Source: an uncultured Opitutaceae bacterium (lineage in GTDB: Bacteria > Verrucomicrobiota > Verrucomicrobiia > Opitutales > Opitutaceae). Taken from it: a DNA stretch of 43,435 nt. The stretch spans positions 1 to 43,435 of the forward strand of contig CALDFV010000186.1 of the NCBI GenBank assembly GCA_937942145.1. Reading direction: 5' to 3'. The notes under the pieces are model-generated. The model was given only the letters and a program-made list of their open reading frames with translations, searched no databases and was not told the DNA's origin. Shown piece after piece: positions 17,355 to 26,410 of this stretch (positions are counted from its first letter, which is position 1; each line of letters starts with the position of its first letter). The position numbers were made by a program, and so were the translations under genes.

Positions 17355-17380
17355 GACCGCTTAAGGATAAGAGGCCCTAC
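17355..17380 (-). repeat. REP family D, inverted arm (degenerate)
   Basis: Ends GGCCCTAC (GTAGGGCC on the reverse strand), with CGCTTAAGGATAAG as the stem-loop core. The pair lies between the binding-protein and ATPase genes, where REP pairs are known in other bacteria to protect upstream mRNA and raise expression of the binding protein over the downstream subunits. That effect is inferred here. Confidence 0.75.
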
Positions 17381-17451
17381 CATTGACTAAAGAACCAGCC
17401 TCACCCAATTTATTTGTTAAGCATTCAACTTTCACCCTTCAGCCTTAACAA

Positions 17452-18957
17452 TTGCCCCCTATCCTCCAACTATCCCAAATTTCGAAATCCTTCGGATTCG
17501 TCCAGGCGCTTTCGAAAGTAGATTTTGAGATAGCGGCAGGAGAAATCGTCGGCCTGATTGGAGAAAACGGGGCCGGCAAATCAACCCTTATGAAAATCCT
17601 CGGTGGTGTTCACCCGCCGAGCACTGGCCAAATACGATTCGATAAGGCCCCCGTAACCATTCAAGGAGCGAAAGCGGCGGAGCAGCTCGGCATCAGCTTC
17701 GTTCATCAAGAACTCAACCTGCTCGACAACATAGATATCGCAGGGAACATCTTCCTGGCTCGCGAACCCAGACGCTTCGGTTGCATAGACCAGAGGGCGC
17801 TACATAAAATGGCCCTGCCCATTCTCGAAGCGCTCGGGCTCCATCTGGATCCACGAACTTCCGTCTCTCGATTGACCAATGGCCAGCAACAACTGGTGGA
17901 AATCGCCAAGGCATTGTCGATGGATGCCAAACTTCTGATTCTGGACGAGCCCACTTCAAGCCTTTCTATCCAAGAAGCCGATACTCTTTTAAAATTGGTG
18001 AAAAAAATGAAGGGCCAAGGCATGGCGATCATTTTCATTTCGCATCGATTGTCGGAGGTCGAGAAAATCGCCGATCGAGTGGTCGGTCTTCGCGACGGAG
18101 AAAACGCGGGTGAACTGAACGCTGAAGAGATTAGTCGGGATCGGATGATCTCTATGATGATTGGCCGTGACTTGAGCGAAGTGTATCCAGAAAGCAATCC
18201 AGTTAATACCGAAACTGTCTTTTCAGTTGAAAACTTCAGCACTCGAAGATGGCCCAAGGGCAATGCCAGTTTTTCGGTCCGAGCCGGAGAAATCCTTGGC
18301 ATGGCAGGTCTCGTAGGAGCCGGTCGATCAGAGCTTGCTCAAGCATTGTTTGGCGTCGATTCCTCGCCCTCCGGGACGATGTCCGTAAACGGGCAACCGC
18401 TTACCCGAGGAAAAGTGAAAAATACAATCGCTAATGGCGTCTTCCTGGCTCCCGAGGATCGTAAGGCAAGCGGATTGATTCTGGAGATGACTATCCGTGA
18501 GAATATGACCCTAAATTCGCTTAGCCAGTTTAGCAGACGCTCTCGCATCGATTTCAAGTCCGAGCGGATTCAAACAGATAAATGGCTACGGGAATTCGGC
18601 GTCAAGGCTCCGAATGCTGAACTACCCGTGTCCAGTCTTAGCGGTGGGAATCAGCAAAAGGTCGTCCTATCAAAATGGATGACCCTTGCCCCCAAGGTAA
18701 TGATCTTCGACGAACCCACACGCGGAATTGACATGGGGGCCAGGCAAGAGATTTATCAGGCGATCGTCCGTCTAGCCGAGACAGGATGCGCTATTCTGAT
18801 GATCTCCAGCGACATGGAAGAACTTCTTGGCATGAGCCATCGGATTGCCGTCATGCACGAGGGGACTTTATCAGGCATCCTCAATAGAAATGAATTTTCA
18901 GAGAAAGCCATCATGACACTGGCCGTACAGCAGAGCCTCGCAACGAGCGCTTCCTAA
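17452..18957 (+). CDS. CUT2 sugar ABC transporter, double ATPase (RbsA-like)
   Basis: 501 residues, the usual RbsA/MglA length, with two nucleotide-binding domains. The first has Walker A 'GENGAGKSTL' (about 38-47), the modified signature 'RLTNGQQQLVEIAKAL' and Walker B 'LLILDEPTSSL'. The second has the degenerate 'GLVGAGRSEL' Walker A, signature 'SLSGGNQQKVVLSKW' and 'VMIFDEPTRGIDMGA', typical of CUT2. The only reasonable start is TTG at 17452; no ATG exists upstream of the first strand. It energises uptake through the permease encoded 6 bases downstream. Confidence 0.94.
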   Translation: MPPILQLSQISKSFGFVQALSKVDFEIAAGEIVGLIGENGAGKSTLMKILGGVHPPSTGQIRFDKAPVTIQGAKAAEQLGISFVHQELNLLDNIDIAGNIFLAREPRRFGCIDQRALHKMALPILEALGLHLDPRTSVSRLTNGQQQLVEIAKALSMDAKLLILDEPTSSLSIQEADTLLKLVKKMKGQGMAIIFISHRLSEVEKIADRVVGLRDGENAGELNAEEISRDRMISMMIGRDLSEVYPESNPVNTETVFSVENFSTRRWPKGNASFSVRAGEILGMAGLVGAGRSELAQALFGVDSSPSGTMSVNGQPLTRGKVKNTIANGVFLAPEDRKASGLILEMTIRENMTLNSLSQFSRRSRIDFKSERIQTDKWLREFGVKAPNAELPVSSLSGGNQQKVVLSKWMTLAPKVMIFDEPTRGIDMGARQEIYQAIVRLAETGCAILMISSDMEELLGMSHRIAVMHEGTLSGILNRNEFSEKAIMTLAVQQSLATSAS

Positions 18958-18963
18958 AACGAA

Positions 18964-20022
18964 ATGAACACACCCCTTTCACGCTTTTTCAACCGATACC
19001 GTAAAGAAGGCTGTCTCGCCGTAGTGCTTCTTTTTGTCGCATTCTGGACAATCTTCTTCTCCCGCAATACGGAAGCGAACAGCTTCATACAGTCCCTGAT
19101 CGAATCACGATTCCTATCTCTAAGAAATTTGGAGAACCTCTCTCGCCAAGTGGGCATGTATGGAATTTTCAGCCTCGGGATGGGGCTGGTCATCATCTCC
19201 GGCGGGATCGATCTATCGGTCGGTTCATTGATGGCTCTCTTCGGGACGGTCTTTTTCTTTTTCCTCACAGGATCGCACGCCTGGATTCCCGGCATGCCGT
19301 GGGCTCCCGCAATTTTGGTGCTTATTCTTTTTTCCGTAATGGTCGGAGTCTTACACGGCTGGCTTATCGCGAAAATACGGATGCCTGCTTTCGTTGTTAC
19401 GTTGTGCGGATTACTGGGATACCGAGGCCTCGCCCAGACCATGACGCACGACACGGCAATCGGCTACTACGATGCCAAATTCAATGTCGAGGGGCTCGAA
19501 AGTCTCTTGACCGGTGAAATCTTCGGGCTACCAGCGGCCTTTATCACCTTTATCGCAATCTGCCTAATCGTCTACTACCTGCTTCACCTATCTGTATTCG
19601 GTCGCTACCTACTCGCCCTGGGTCGAAACGAACAAGCCGCACGCTACTCGGGAATCAATACGGTTCTCATCATGGCCTTTGCCTACATCATTTGCAGCGT
19701 GCTAGCCGCCGTTTCTGCCCTCTTCTTCGCCCTCTACACTGCCGATGTGGTTCCTTCGATTCATGGCAACTTCTTCGAGCTCTACGCAATCGCCGGAGCC
19801 GTGCTCGGAGGTTGCAGTCTCCGCGGTGGCGAAGGGACCGTCATTGGGATTGTTCTCGGAACGACCGTGCTACTCGTTCTCCAGAATATGGTCAACCTTC
19901 TCGGATATGATAGTTCGTTCAGCAAAGTCATCACCGCCCTCGTCATTCTCGGCGGGGTCCTCGTTGACCGCTTCGACATTTGGAGACTTCTCTCCCGGCC
20001 GAAAAATGCGGCGGCGGCTTAA
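18964..20022 (+). CDS. CUT2 sugar ABC transporter, permease (RbsC-like)
   Basis: 352 residues with about ten hydrophobic segments. Family marks are 'IISGGIDLSVGSLMAL' and 'GRYLLALGRNEQAARYSGI' (the cytoplasmic coupling loop), then 'YAIAGAVLGGCSLRGGEGTVIGIVLG' in the conserved C-terminal part. It forms the membrane channel, probably as a homodimer. The start lies 6 bases after the ATPase stop, so the two are co-transcribed. Confidence 0.94.
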   Translation: MNTPLSRFFNRYRKEGCLAVVLLFVAFWTIFFSRNTEANSFIQSLIESRFLSLRNLENLSRQVGMYGIFSLGMGLVIISGGIDLSVGSLMALFGTVFFFFLTGSHAWIPGMPWAPAILVLILFSVMVGVLHGWLIAKIRMPAFVVTLCGLLGYRGLAQTMTHDTAIGYYDAKFNVEGLESLLTGEIFGLPAAFITFIAICLIVYYLLHLSVFGRYLLALGRNEQAARYSGINTVLIMAFAYIICSVLAAVSALFFALYTADVVPSIHGNFFELYAIAGAVLGGCSLRGGEGTVIGIVLGTTVLLVLQNMVNLLGYDSSFSKVITALVILGGVLVDRFDIWRLLSRPKNAAAA

Positions 20023-20119
20023 AGGGAGGAAGGAGAAGTCGCTTGACCTCGGCAAGTCAGTCTACCGTTCTCCACGAGCATCAAATCACTCCGACTCCGG
20101 TCCCTACCACAATTCATTC

Positions 20120-20146
20120 GTGGGGCTAACGCTTGCGCTACACCGC
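20120..20146 (+). repeat. REP family E, first arm
   Basis: GTGGGGCTA head followed by ACGCTTGCGCTA and CACCGC; inverted partner at 20173-20199. The core CGC-TT-GCG is a compact hairpin. Confidence 0.8.
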
Positions 20147-20172
20147 GTAGTTAGAGTCGCGAATGGGCCAAT

Positions 20173-20199
20173 GCGGCATAGCGCAAGCGCTAGCCCTAC
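20173..20199 (-). repeat. REP family E, inverted arm
   Basis: Reverse complement begins GTAGGGCTAGCGCTTGCGC and ends TGCCGC. It contains the perfect stem TAGCGC-TT-GCGCTA and forms an outward-headed pair with 20120-20146. Confidence 0.82.
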
Positions 20200-20210
20200 G
20201 TTCGGGATGT

Positions 20211-20234
20211 GTAGGAGCGGTTTTACATCGCGAT
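20211..20234 (+). repeat. REP family B, single copy
   Basis: GTAGGAGCGGTTTTACATCG then CGAT; matches the copies at 29373 and 29590 with one or two differences. The stem GCGGT / ATCGC is kept by a G-T wobble. Confidence 0.82.
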
Positions 20235-20290
20235 CCCAAGACAAATTCATTCCATTAGACTTCCGTTATCTTATCAACTAACCCATAAAG

Positions 20291-20317
20291 GTAGAGATCG
20301 ACGGCCCAGCGATCCGC
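20291..20317 (+). repeat. REP family C, single copy
   Basis: GTAGAGATCGACGGCCCAGC followed by GATCCGC, matching the copy at 21926 apart from small changes. It lies 50 bases before the sulfatase start. A degenerate inverted partner may follow near 20345, but I cannot support it firmly. Confidence 0.75.
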
Positions 20318-20366
20318 CACTCCAACCGACACGAGACGTCGGCCCCAAACACAAATCAGCACCCCA

Positions 20367-21908
20367 ATGAAAATTCCAACCAAATCTCTCTTCCCCCTTC
20401 TTGCTTCATCCCTCTTCCTCCTCAATTTGGCAACCGCGGCCCCTCCCAACGTGGTGGTCATCTTCGCCGACGACCTTGGCTACGGCGATCTAAGTTGCTA
20501 CGGCGCCACCAAGATCAATACACCCCATATCGACCAACTCGCTGCAGAAGGTCGCCGATTCACCGATGCCCATTCCGCATCAGCGGTGTGCACGCCTTCG
20601 CGGTACAACCTGATCACCGGTGAATACGCCTTTCGGGGGAACCACTGGACACCCGTTTTCCTAAAGGTCGGGTTAATCATCGATTCAAATCAGACGACTG
20701 TCGCCGATGTGATGAAACGCGCAGGTTACAAGACGTCCATCATAGGCAAGTGGCACCTTGGATTCGGCGAAGACACCCCCAACTGGAACGGCGACCTAAA
20801 ACCCGGTCCCTTGGAACTTGGATTTGACTACTACTTTGGCGTGCCGGTTGTGAACAGCCACCCGCCTTTTGTGTATGTCGAAAACCATCGGGTGGTTGGA
20901 CTGGTTCCAGAAGATCCGTTCGTCTACGGCCAAAGGGCCAATACAGAAGTCTTTCCGGAAAAGAGAAAACTCGACGACATCGGTGGGGCTGATGCGGCTC
21001 ACGCTCTTTACAAAGATCGCGAAGTGGGAACCAAGCTCACGGAAAAATCGGTGAAGTGGATACGTGAACACAAAGCGGATCCGTTTTTCCTCATTCTTTC
21101 TACCACCAACATTCACCATCCCTTCACTCCCGCTCCCCGCTTTCAAGGGACCAGCGAGGCAGGTCGCTATGGTGACTTCGTACACGAACTCGACTGGATG
21201 GTCGGCGAAGTAATGAATACTTTGAAAGAAGAAGGCCTAGACGAAAAGACTATGGTTTTATTTACCAGCGACAACGGTGGCATGTTCAACGTGGGGGGGC
21301 AGGATGCCTGGAAGGCGGGGCATCGCCTCAATGGAGAGTTGCTGGGTTTCAAGTTCGGGGCGTGGGAAGGCGGCCATCGCGTTCCGTTCATCGCCCGCTG
21401 GCCAGGTAAGATCCCCGCGGGAACTGTTTCCGACCAATTGATCAGTAATGTAGACCTGATCGCCACTATGGCAGCCTTGGTCAATCAACCCCTCAACAAC
21501 CAGGAGGGGCCAGATAGTTTCAACATTCTCCCTGCCTTAATTGATTCCCCAGAAAAGCAAATACGCGACCACCTCATATTGAGCCCCAATAAAAAGACGA
21601 ATCTAACCATCCGAAAGGACAAGTGGGTTTATATCGATGCTCAAGGAAGTGGTGGCTTTCGGGGAAAGCTGGAGACGGACTACGAGCGAGGAGGTCCAGG
21701 CGCCTTGTTGTTGACCCAACACGTCAACAGCGATATCCAAGATGGAAAACTGAAGTCTAATGCCCCGCCCGCACAGCTTTACGATCTGGAAGCCGACCTA
21801 ATCCAAACTCAAAATCTTTATCACCAACACCCCGAAATTGCCCGAGAAATGAAAGCCCTTCTCGAACGCTACAAGAAAGCCCCCCGAACCGCCCCCGAAC
21901 GAAACTGA
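20367..21908 (+). CDS. Exported S1-family sulfatase
   Basis: 513 residues. Signal peptide about 1-24 (ending TAA-A). Formylglycine motif CTPSR at 75-79; metal-binding 'FADDLGYGD' at 33-41; second signature 'SIIGKWHLGFGED'; late 'FTSDNGG' metal site; C-terminal 'LRKDKW/LYDLEADL' type subdomain. It removes sulfate from a glycan or sulfated sugar in the periplasm or outside the cell. It is a close paralogue of the next gene (the same 'VVNSHPPFVYVENH' and 'TNIHHPFTPAPRFQGTSEAG' blocks), so this is a tandem duplication. It is preceded by several REP elements. The subfamily and substrate cannot be fixed by eye. Confidence 0.93.
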   Translation: MKIPTKSLFPLLASSLFLLNLATAAPPNVVVIFADDLGYGDLSCYGATKINTPHIDQLAAEGRRFTDAHSASAVCTPSRYNLITGEYAFRGNHWTPVFLKVGLIIDSNQTTVADVMKRAGYKTSIIGKWHLGFGEDTPNWNGDLKPGPLELGFDYYFGVPVVNSHPPFVYVENHRVVGLVPEDPFVYGQRANTEVFPEKRKLDDIGGADAAHALYKDREVGTKLTEKSVKWIREHKADPFFLILSTTNIHHPFTPAPRFQGTSEAGRYGDFVHELDWMVGEVMNTLKEEGLDEKTMVLFTSDNGGMFNVGGQDAWKAGHRLNGELLGFKFGAWEGGHRVPFIARWPGKIPAGTVSDQLISNVDLIATMAALVNQPLNNQEGPDSFNILPALIDSPEKQIRDHLILSPNKKTNLTIRKDKWVYIDAQGSGGFRGKLETDYERGGPGALLLTQHVNSDIQDGKLKSNAPPAQLYDLEADLIQTQNLYHQHPEIAREMKALLERYKKAPRTAPERN

Positions 21909-21925
21909 ATTTTTCCCCAATCAAG

Positions 21926-21952
21926 GTAGGGATCGACGGCCCGACGATCCGC
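21926..21952 (+). repeat. REP family C, first arm
   Basis: GTAG head, stem GGATCG / CGATCC around an ACGGCCCGA loop. Pairs with 21976-22002 in the 110-base gap between the duplicated sulfatases. Confidence 0.85.
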
Positions 21953-21975
21953 ATTGCCTAGCATCATCCACCGCC

Positions 21976-22002
21976 GCGGACCGCCGGACCGTCGGTCCCT
22001 AC
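21976..22002 (-). repeat. REP family C, inverted arm (compensated stem)
   Basis: Reverse complement begins GTAGGGACCG and its stem is GGACCG / CGGTCC, differing from the first arm by a T-A to C-G pair exchange. It ends 16 bases before the ATG of the next sulfatase, so the hairpin lies in its leader. Confidence 0.85.
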
Positions 22003-22018
22003 GTCAAGCAACACTATC

Positions 22019-23554
22019 ATGAAACACCTTTCCAAAGTCCTCTCCCTTCTTCTTGCATCTTACTTCTTTATTCTCGTTTCAGCCACCGCCCAGCGCCCTC
22101 CCAACGTCGTGATCATTTTCGCCGACGACGTCGGCTATGGTGATACCAGCTGTTATGGGGCGACCAAGGTTCGGACCCCCCACATCGACCGGCTAGCCTC
22201 AGAGGGACGCCGCTTTACCGATGCTCACGCGGCCTCTGCGGTCTGTACGCCCTCCCGCTACTGCTTGCTAACCGGCGAATACGCCTTTCGAGGAGATCAC
22301 TGGACACCGGTATTCCTGAAAGTTGGACTGATCGTCGATCCCGAGCAAACGACCGTAGCAGATGTAATGAAACGTTCGGGATACAATACGGCCTGCATCG
22401 GTAAGTGGCATCTGGGCTTCGGCGAAGAAACACCCGACTGGAATGGGGAGCTCAAGCCCGGGCCGCTCGAGCTAGGATTCGACTACTACTTCGGAATGCC
22501 GGTGGTAAATAGCCATCCGCCCTTCGTCTACGTCGAGAATCATCACGTAGTGGGACTCGACCCGAGCGACCCTCTTGTCTATGACGAAGTAGCGGATACA
22601 CCGATACATCTGGAAAAGATGGGCATCAACCAGATCGGCGGGGCAAAGGCCGCTCATGCCCTCTACGATGACACTTATGTCGGCACAACCCTCGCGGGTA
22701 AAGCGGTGTCCTGGATCAAGGAAAACAAAGACGACCCGTTTTTCCTCTACTTCGCCACCACCAATATCCACCATCCCTTTACACCCCACCCTCAATTCCA
22801 AGGCACCAGCGAGGCGGGTCGTTATGGCGACTTCATTCATGAGCTGGACTGGATCGTAGGCGAAGTGACTCGAACGCTAGAAGACGAAGGCTTGGCCGAC
22901 AATACACTGGTCATCTTTACCAGCGACAACGGGGGAATGATTAATCTCGGTGGGCAGGACGCCTGGAAGCGAGGTCACAATCAAAACGGCGATCTGCTTG
23001 GATTCAAGTTCGACGCATGGGAAGGGGGCCACCGCGTTCCCTTCATCGCCCGCTGGCCAGGAAAAATCCCCGCTGGAACCGTATCGGATCAGTTGGTTTC
23101 CAACGTCGACCTTATCGCAACACTGGCGGCGCTGACTGACCAGGAGCTCAATGACAGCGAAGGACCCGATAGTTTCAATATTCTACCCGCACTAACCAGT
23201 AACCCCAAAACACAAATACGTGATCATCTAGTTTTGGCCGCTTTTCGGAAAACGCATCTTTCCCTAAGAGACGGTGACTGGATGTATATCCCCGCCCAAG
23301 CGGGAGGGGGCTTCAGCAGTCCAGAACTCGGAACACATGGCTTTGGCGGGTTTCCTGCTGTCGATTTTGCCGGACAGAAAAACAGCGATATGGAAAACGG
23401 AAATATAAAACCCGAAGCCCCCAAGGAGCAGCTTTACAATTTGAGAAAGGACTTTCGCCAAACCAACAACGTCATTCGCGATCACCCCGAAATCGCCGAA
23501 GCCATGAAACGGCGCTTAGACGAAATTCGTGAAGCAAACGGAACACGTCTATGA
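22019..23554 (+). CDS. Exported S1-family sulfatase (paralogue of the previous gene)
   Basis: 511 residues. Signal peptide about 1-24 (ending ATA-Q). CTPSR at 76-80, 'FADDVGYGD', 'ACIGKWHLGFGEETP' and 'FTSDNGG' give a complete active site. It is collinear with the preceding sulfatase over nearly the whole length, differing most in the insert after 'VENHHVVGL' and near the C-terminus ('GGGFSSPELGTHGFGG'), so substrate or leaving-group specificity may have shifted after duplication. Its last four bases overlap the next start (ATGA), giving translational coupling to the two-domain sulfatase. Confidence 0.93.
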   Translation: MKHLSKVLSLLLASYFFILVSATAQRPPNVVIIFADDVGYGDTSCYGATKVRTPHIDRLASEGRRFTDAHAASAVCTPSRYCLLTGEYAFRGDHWTPVFLKVGLIVDPEQTTVADVMKRSGYNTACIGKWHLGFGEETPDWNGELKPGPLELGFDYYFGMPVVNSHPPFVYVENHHVVGLDPSDPLVYDEVADTPIHLEKMGINQIGGAKAAHALYDDTYVGTTLAGKAVSWIKENKDDPFFLYFATTNIHHPFTPHPQFQGTSEAGRYGDFIHELDWIVGEVTRTLEDEGLADNTLVIFTSDNGGMINLGGQDAWKRGHNQNGDLLGFKFDAWEGGHRVPFIARWPGKIPAGTVSDQLVSNVDLIATLAALTDQELNDSEGPDSFNILPALTSNPKTQIRDHLVLAAFRKTHLSLRDGDWMYIPAQAGGGFSSPELGTHGFGGFPAVDFAGQKNSDMENGNIKPEAPKEQLYNLRKDFRQTNNVIRDHPEIAEAMKRRLDEIREANGTRL

Positions 23555-26364
23555 GGGCCAAATCGTTCAAAATCCTGACCGGATTTGCACTATTTTGTAT
23601 CTGCATATCAACTTCCTCACTTTCAGCAGGAAAACCACCCAATGTCATTCTCATCCTCACTGACGACTTGGGCTATGGCGATCTTAGCTGTTATGGTTCG
23701 GAGTTCATCGATACGCCGCGTATCGACAAAATGGCGTCGCAAGGCGTACGGGCTACGGGTTACCGGACCGCCGCCAACATTTGCACGCCTTCACGGGCCG
23801 CGCTTTTGACCGGTTCCTACCCGCAACGAGTAGGGATTCCCAACGGCATCAGTCCGGCTCGGCCCGAGCATCGGCATTTAGGCCTGCACCCAAACGAAGT
23901 TACCATTCCCGAACTATTGAAGAATAAAGACTACGCTACGGGTATGATCGGCAAATGGCATCTTGGATTCGACGAAGTTTTCCACCCACTCATTCAAGGA
24001 TTCGACAGCTACTACGGCATGCCGTCCAATTTTAATCACGACAAGCGTTTCTTCAACGATCGAGAGGTGATTGAAGAAGTGACCGATCTGTCCTTGCTGA
24101 CATCCAACTACACGGAAAAGGCTGTTGAGTTTATTACAAATAATCAGCACCGTTCCTTCTTCCTCTATCTTGCTCACAACTATCCCCATGTTCCCCTAAA
24201 GCCCAATCCAGCCTACGCCGGAAAATCGCGAGGGGGCGACTACGGCGATATCATTGAGGAACTCGATGCGAGTACAGGGGTTATTCTGGATACATTGAAG
24301 GAATTGGGAATCGCTGAGAACACCCTTGTCATTTTCACGAGCGACAATGGGCCGCTTACTCGCTACGCCGGCGAATACGATTCCTCAGGACCCTTTCGTG
24401 GCAGTAAGTTCAATACCTTCGAAGGGGGTCATCGCGTTCCGGCCGTCTTTCATTGGCCCAGTCACCTACCGGCAGGTCTCGTGTGTGATACGCCCATCAG
24501 CTCAATGGACATTCTGCCCACGATCGCTGCGATTACGGGAATTCAAGTTCCAAACGATCGGGTCCTGGACGGAAGAAACGTCTGGCAAATCTTGACGGGA
24601 GAATCAGCTAACCCGCCCCGGGAAATCGACTACTACTACAACGACAACAACCTCCAAGCCATACGCAAGGACCAGTGGAAGCTTCATCTACCTAGAACGG
24701 CTGAGGACATTCCCTGGTGGCAAAAGGCTGGCAAGGAAACCTTCCTGGAATTGGACAAACCCTTTCTCGTCGATCTCTCCAACGATATTGGGGAATCGCG
24801 TAGCGTCGCCGATTCCAATCCCGAAGTAGTGACGGCACTACTACAGGAAGCTGTGGAAACGCGCCAGTCGCTCGGAAGCGCCCATTCCCACGGAGCCGAT
24901 CAACGCGAGATTGGAGACTCGAGAACTTTGGCCACGCAATCCCGCACATCCCCATCCCCGCCACCTGTGGTGAGCCTGTCGTACCGAGCCGATGGCGACA
25001 CAAAACAACCAAACTTCATTCTGATCTTTGCAGACGACCAAGGCTATCAAGACATCGGTGTATTCGGCTCTCCTAACATAAATACGCCAAACCTCGACCG
25101 CATGGCCGATGAGGGCATGCGTTTCACTGATTACTACGCCCAAACGGTCTGCGGTCCCTCCCGTGCTGCCTTGATGACCGGGAGCTATCCGCTTCGCGTA
25201 GCCACAAAGGGAAATCGGGTCGATGTTCATCCTTACCTTCATTCGAAAGAAGTAACCATTGCCGAGGTGCTGAAACCTTTAGGCTACGCCACGGCCGCAT
25301 TCGGGAAATGGGACCTCGCCGGACATTCCCAGGACCCCAAACGCTACGCCCCCGAACTGATGCCCACTCACCAGGGGTTTGACTACTTCTTCGGCACACC
25401 CAGCAGCAACGATTCACGGGCTAATCTCGTTCGCAACGAAAGCATCCTCGAGATGGAGACTGACATGAGTCAGCTCACTCGCCGCTACACTGATGAAGCC
25501 ATCGGATTTATTAAGCGCAGCAAGGACACTCCCTTCTTTATCTACATGCCCCACACGATGCCGCACATCCGTTTGGAAAGATCAAAACCATTCGAAGGCA
25601 AATCTAAAGGAGGAATCTATGGAGATGTAATTGAAGAGATCGATTGGAATGTTGGCCGCATTTTTGAAACGCTAAAAGAAGAAGGATTGGATGAATCCAC
25701 CTATGTTTTCTATATGAGTGATAATGGCCCCTGGTATCTCGGTCATAGCGAAGGCCACATTAAACGGATTGGTCCGGATGCCGAAGCCCATGGCGGTTCT
25801 GCCCTCCCCTTGAGAGGCGCCAAAACCTCTACCTGGGAAGGGGGGTTGCGCGTGCCTTGCATTATGTGGGCTCCCGGCAAAATTCCTGCAGGGGCCGTTT
25901 GTACGGAAATAGCCTCGACCCTAGACATGCTTCCTACGATCGCGAAGCTCGCAGGCGGCAACGCACCCACTGACCGAGTCATCGATGGGCATGATATTCG
26001 CGACCTCATTCATGGCGTTGAGGGGGCAAAAAGTCCAACGGATGCCTATTACTACTACCAACGCACCCAACTTCAGGCTGTCCGGTCCGGCCCATGGAAG
26101 CTCCACGTCGCGAGAACAAGGGATACGTTTTGGGCGCGTTACAGCAAACCGGAAGACGTCTTCGATATCACGAGTCCTCTACTCTTCAATTTGGAAACCG
26201 ATATCGACGAAAGCAGGGACGTTTCCTCTCGATATCCAGGTGTAGTTGATAGACTCTTACACTTAGCGGAAGGTGCCCGCAATGATATCGGCGATATCGA
26301 TCGGATCGGAGCCAACGCCCGCTTCTTCGATGACGAACCTAAACGACCCGACATCGCCAGATGA
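23551..26364 (+). CDS. Two-domain sulfatase: tandem S1 catalytic domains in one polypeptide
   Basis: 937 residues, about twice the usual length. Signal peptide about 1-26. Domain 1 (about 29-450) has 'LTDDLGYGD', CTPSR at 78-82, 'GMIGKWHLGFDE' and 'FTSDNGP'. Domain 2 (about 486-900) restarts with 'PNFILIFADDQGYQD', CGPSR at 534-538, 'AAFGKWDLAGH' and 'YMSDNGP'. The domains are joined by a roughly 40-residue polar, Ser/Pro-rich linker ('RTSPSPPPV') with no second signal peptide. Each domain looks catalytically complete, except that domain 2 has KWD instead of the usual KWH in its second signature, which may affect sulfate binding. The protein could remove two sulfates from one substrate without releasing it. 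It overlaps the upstream sulfatase by four bases, and the next gene starts 46 bases on. Confidence 0.9.
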   Translation: MRAKSFKILTGFALFCICISTSSLSAGKPPNVILILTDDLGYGDLSCYGSEFIDTPRIDKMASQGVRATGYRTAANICTPSRAALLTGSYPQRVGIPNGISPARPEHRHLGLHPNEVTIPELLKNKDYATGMIGKWHLGFDEVFHPLIQGFDSYYGMPSNFNHDKRFFNDREVIEEVTDLSLLTSNYTEKAVEFITNNQHRSFFLYLAHNYPHVPLKPNPAYAGKSRGGDYGDIIEELDASTGVILDTLKELGIAENTLVIFTSDNGPLTRYAGEYDSSGPFRGSKFNTFEGGHRVPAVFHWPSHLPAGLVCDTPISSMDILPTIAAITGIQVPNDRVLDGRNVWQILTGESANPPREIDYYYNDNNLQAIRKDQWKLHLPRTAEDIPWWQKAGKETFLELDKPFLVDLSNDIGESRSVADSNPEVVTALLQEAVETRQSLGSAHSHGADQREIGDSRTLATQSRTSPSPPPVVSLSYRADGDTKQPNFILIFADDQGYQDIGVFGSPNINTPNLDRMADEGMRFTDYYAQTVCGPSRAALMTGSYPLRVATKGNRVDVHPYLHSKEVTIAEVLKPLGYATAAFGKWDLAGHSQDPKRYAPELMPTHQGFDYFFGTPSSNDSRANLVRNESILEMETDMSQLTRRYTDEAIGFIKRSKDTPFFIYMPHTMPHIRLERSKPFEGKSKGGIYGDVIEEIDWNVGRIFETLKEEGLDESTYVFYMSDNGPWYLGHSEGHIKRIGPDAEAHGGSALPLRGAKTSTWEGGLRVPCIMWAPGKIPAGAVCTEIASTLDMLPTIAKLAGGNAPTDRVIDGHDIRDLIHGVEGAKSPTDAYYYYQRTQLQAVRSGPWKLHVARTRDTFWARYSKPEDVFDITSPLLFNLETDIDESRDVSSRYPGVVDRLLHLAEGARNDIGDIDRIGANARFFDDEPKRPDIAR

Positions 26365-26410
26365 GGACCTATTCGGCCCTAAATCGCAGACCAACTGGAC
26401 GAGAGAACGA

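Larger units (their letters stand above)
20023..20366. other. Intergenic region packed with REP-type repeats
   Basis: A 344-base gap between the CUT2 permease and the first of five sulfatases. It holds a family E inverted pair, one family B copy and one family C copy, listed separately. The overlapping track ORF 19745-20281 is a shadow. No promoter motif stands out. Confidence 0.7.

Noticed and set aside
19745-20281. 178-residue plus-strand ORF over the end of the permease gene and the gap
   Set aside because: It overlaps the permease in another frame and then runs through REP repeats; no family features.
20120-20317. Possible CRISPR array
   Set aside because: The repeats belong to different families, are inverted rather than direct, and have no regular spacers.
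26273-26410. Early start for the sulfatase at 26411
   Set aside because: It overlaps the end of the two-domain sulfatase and precedes a clear signal peptide.
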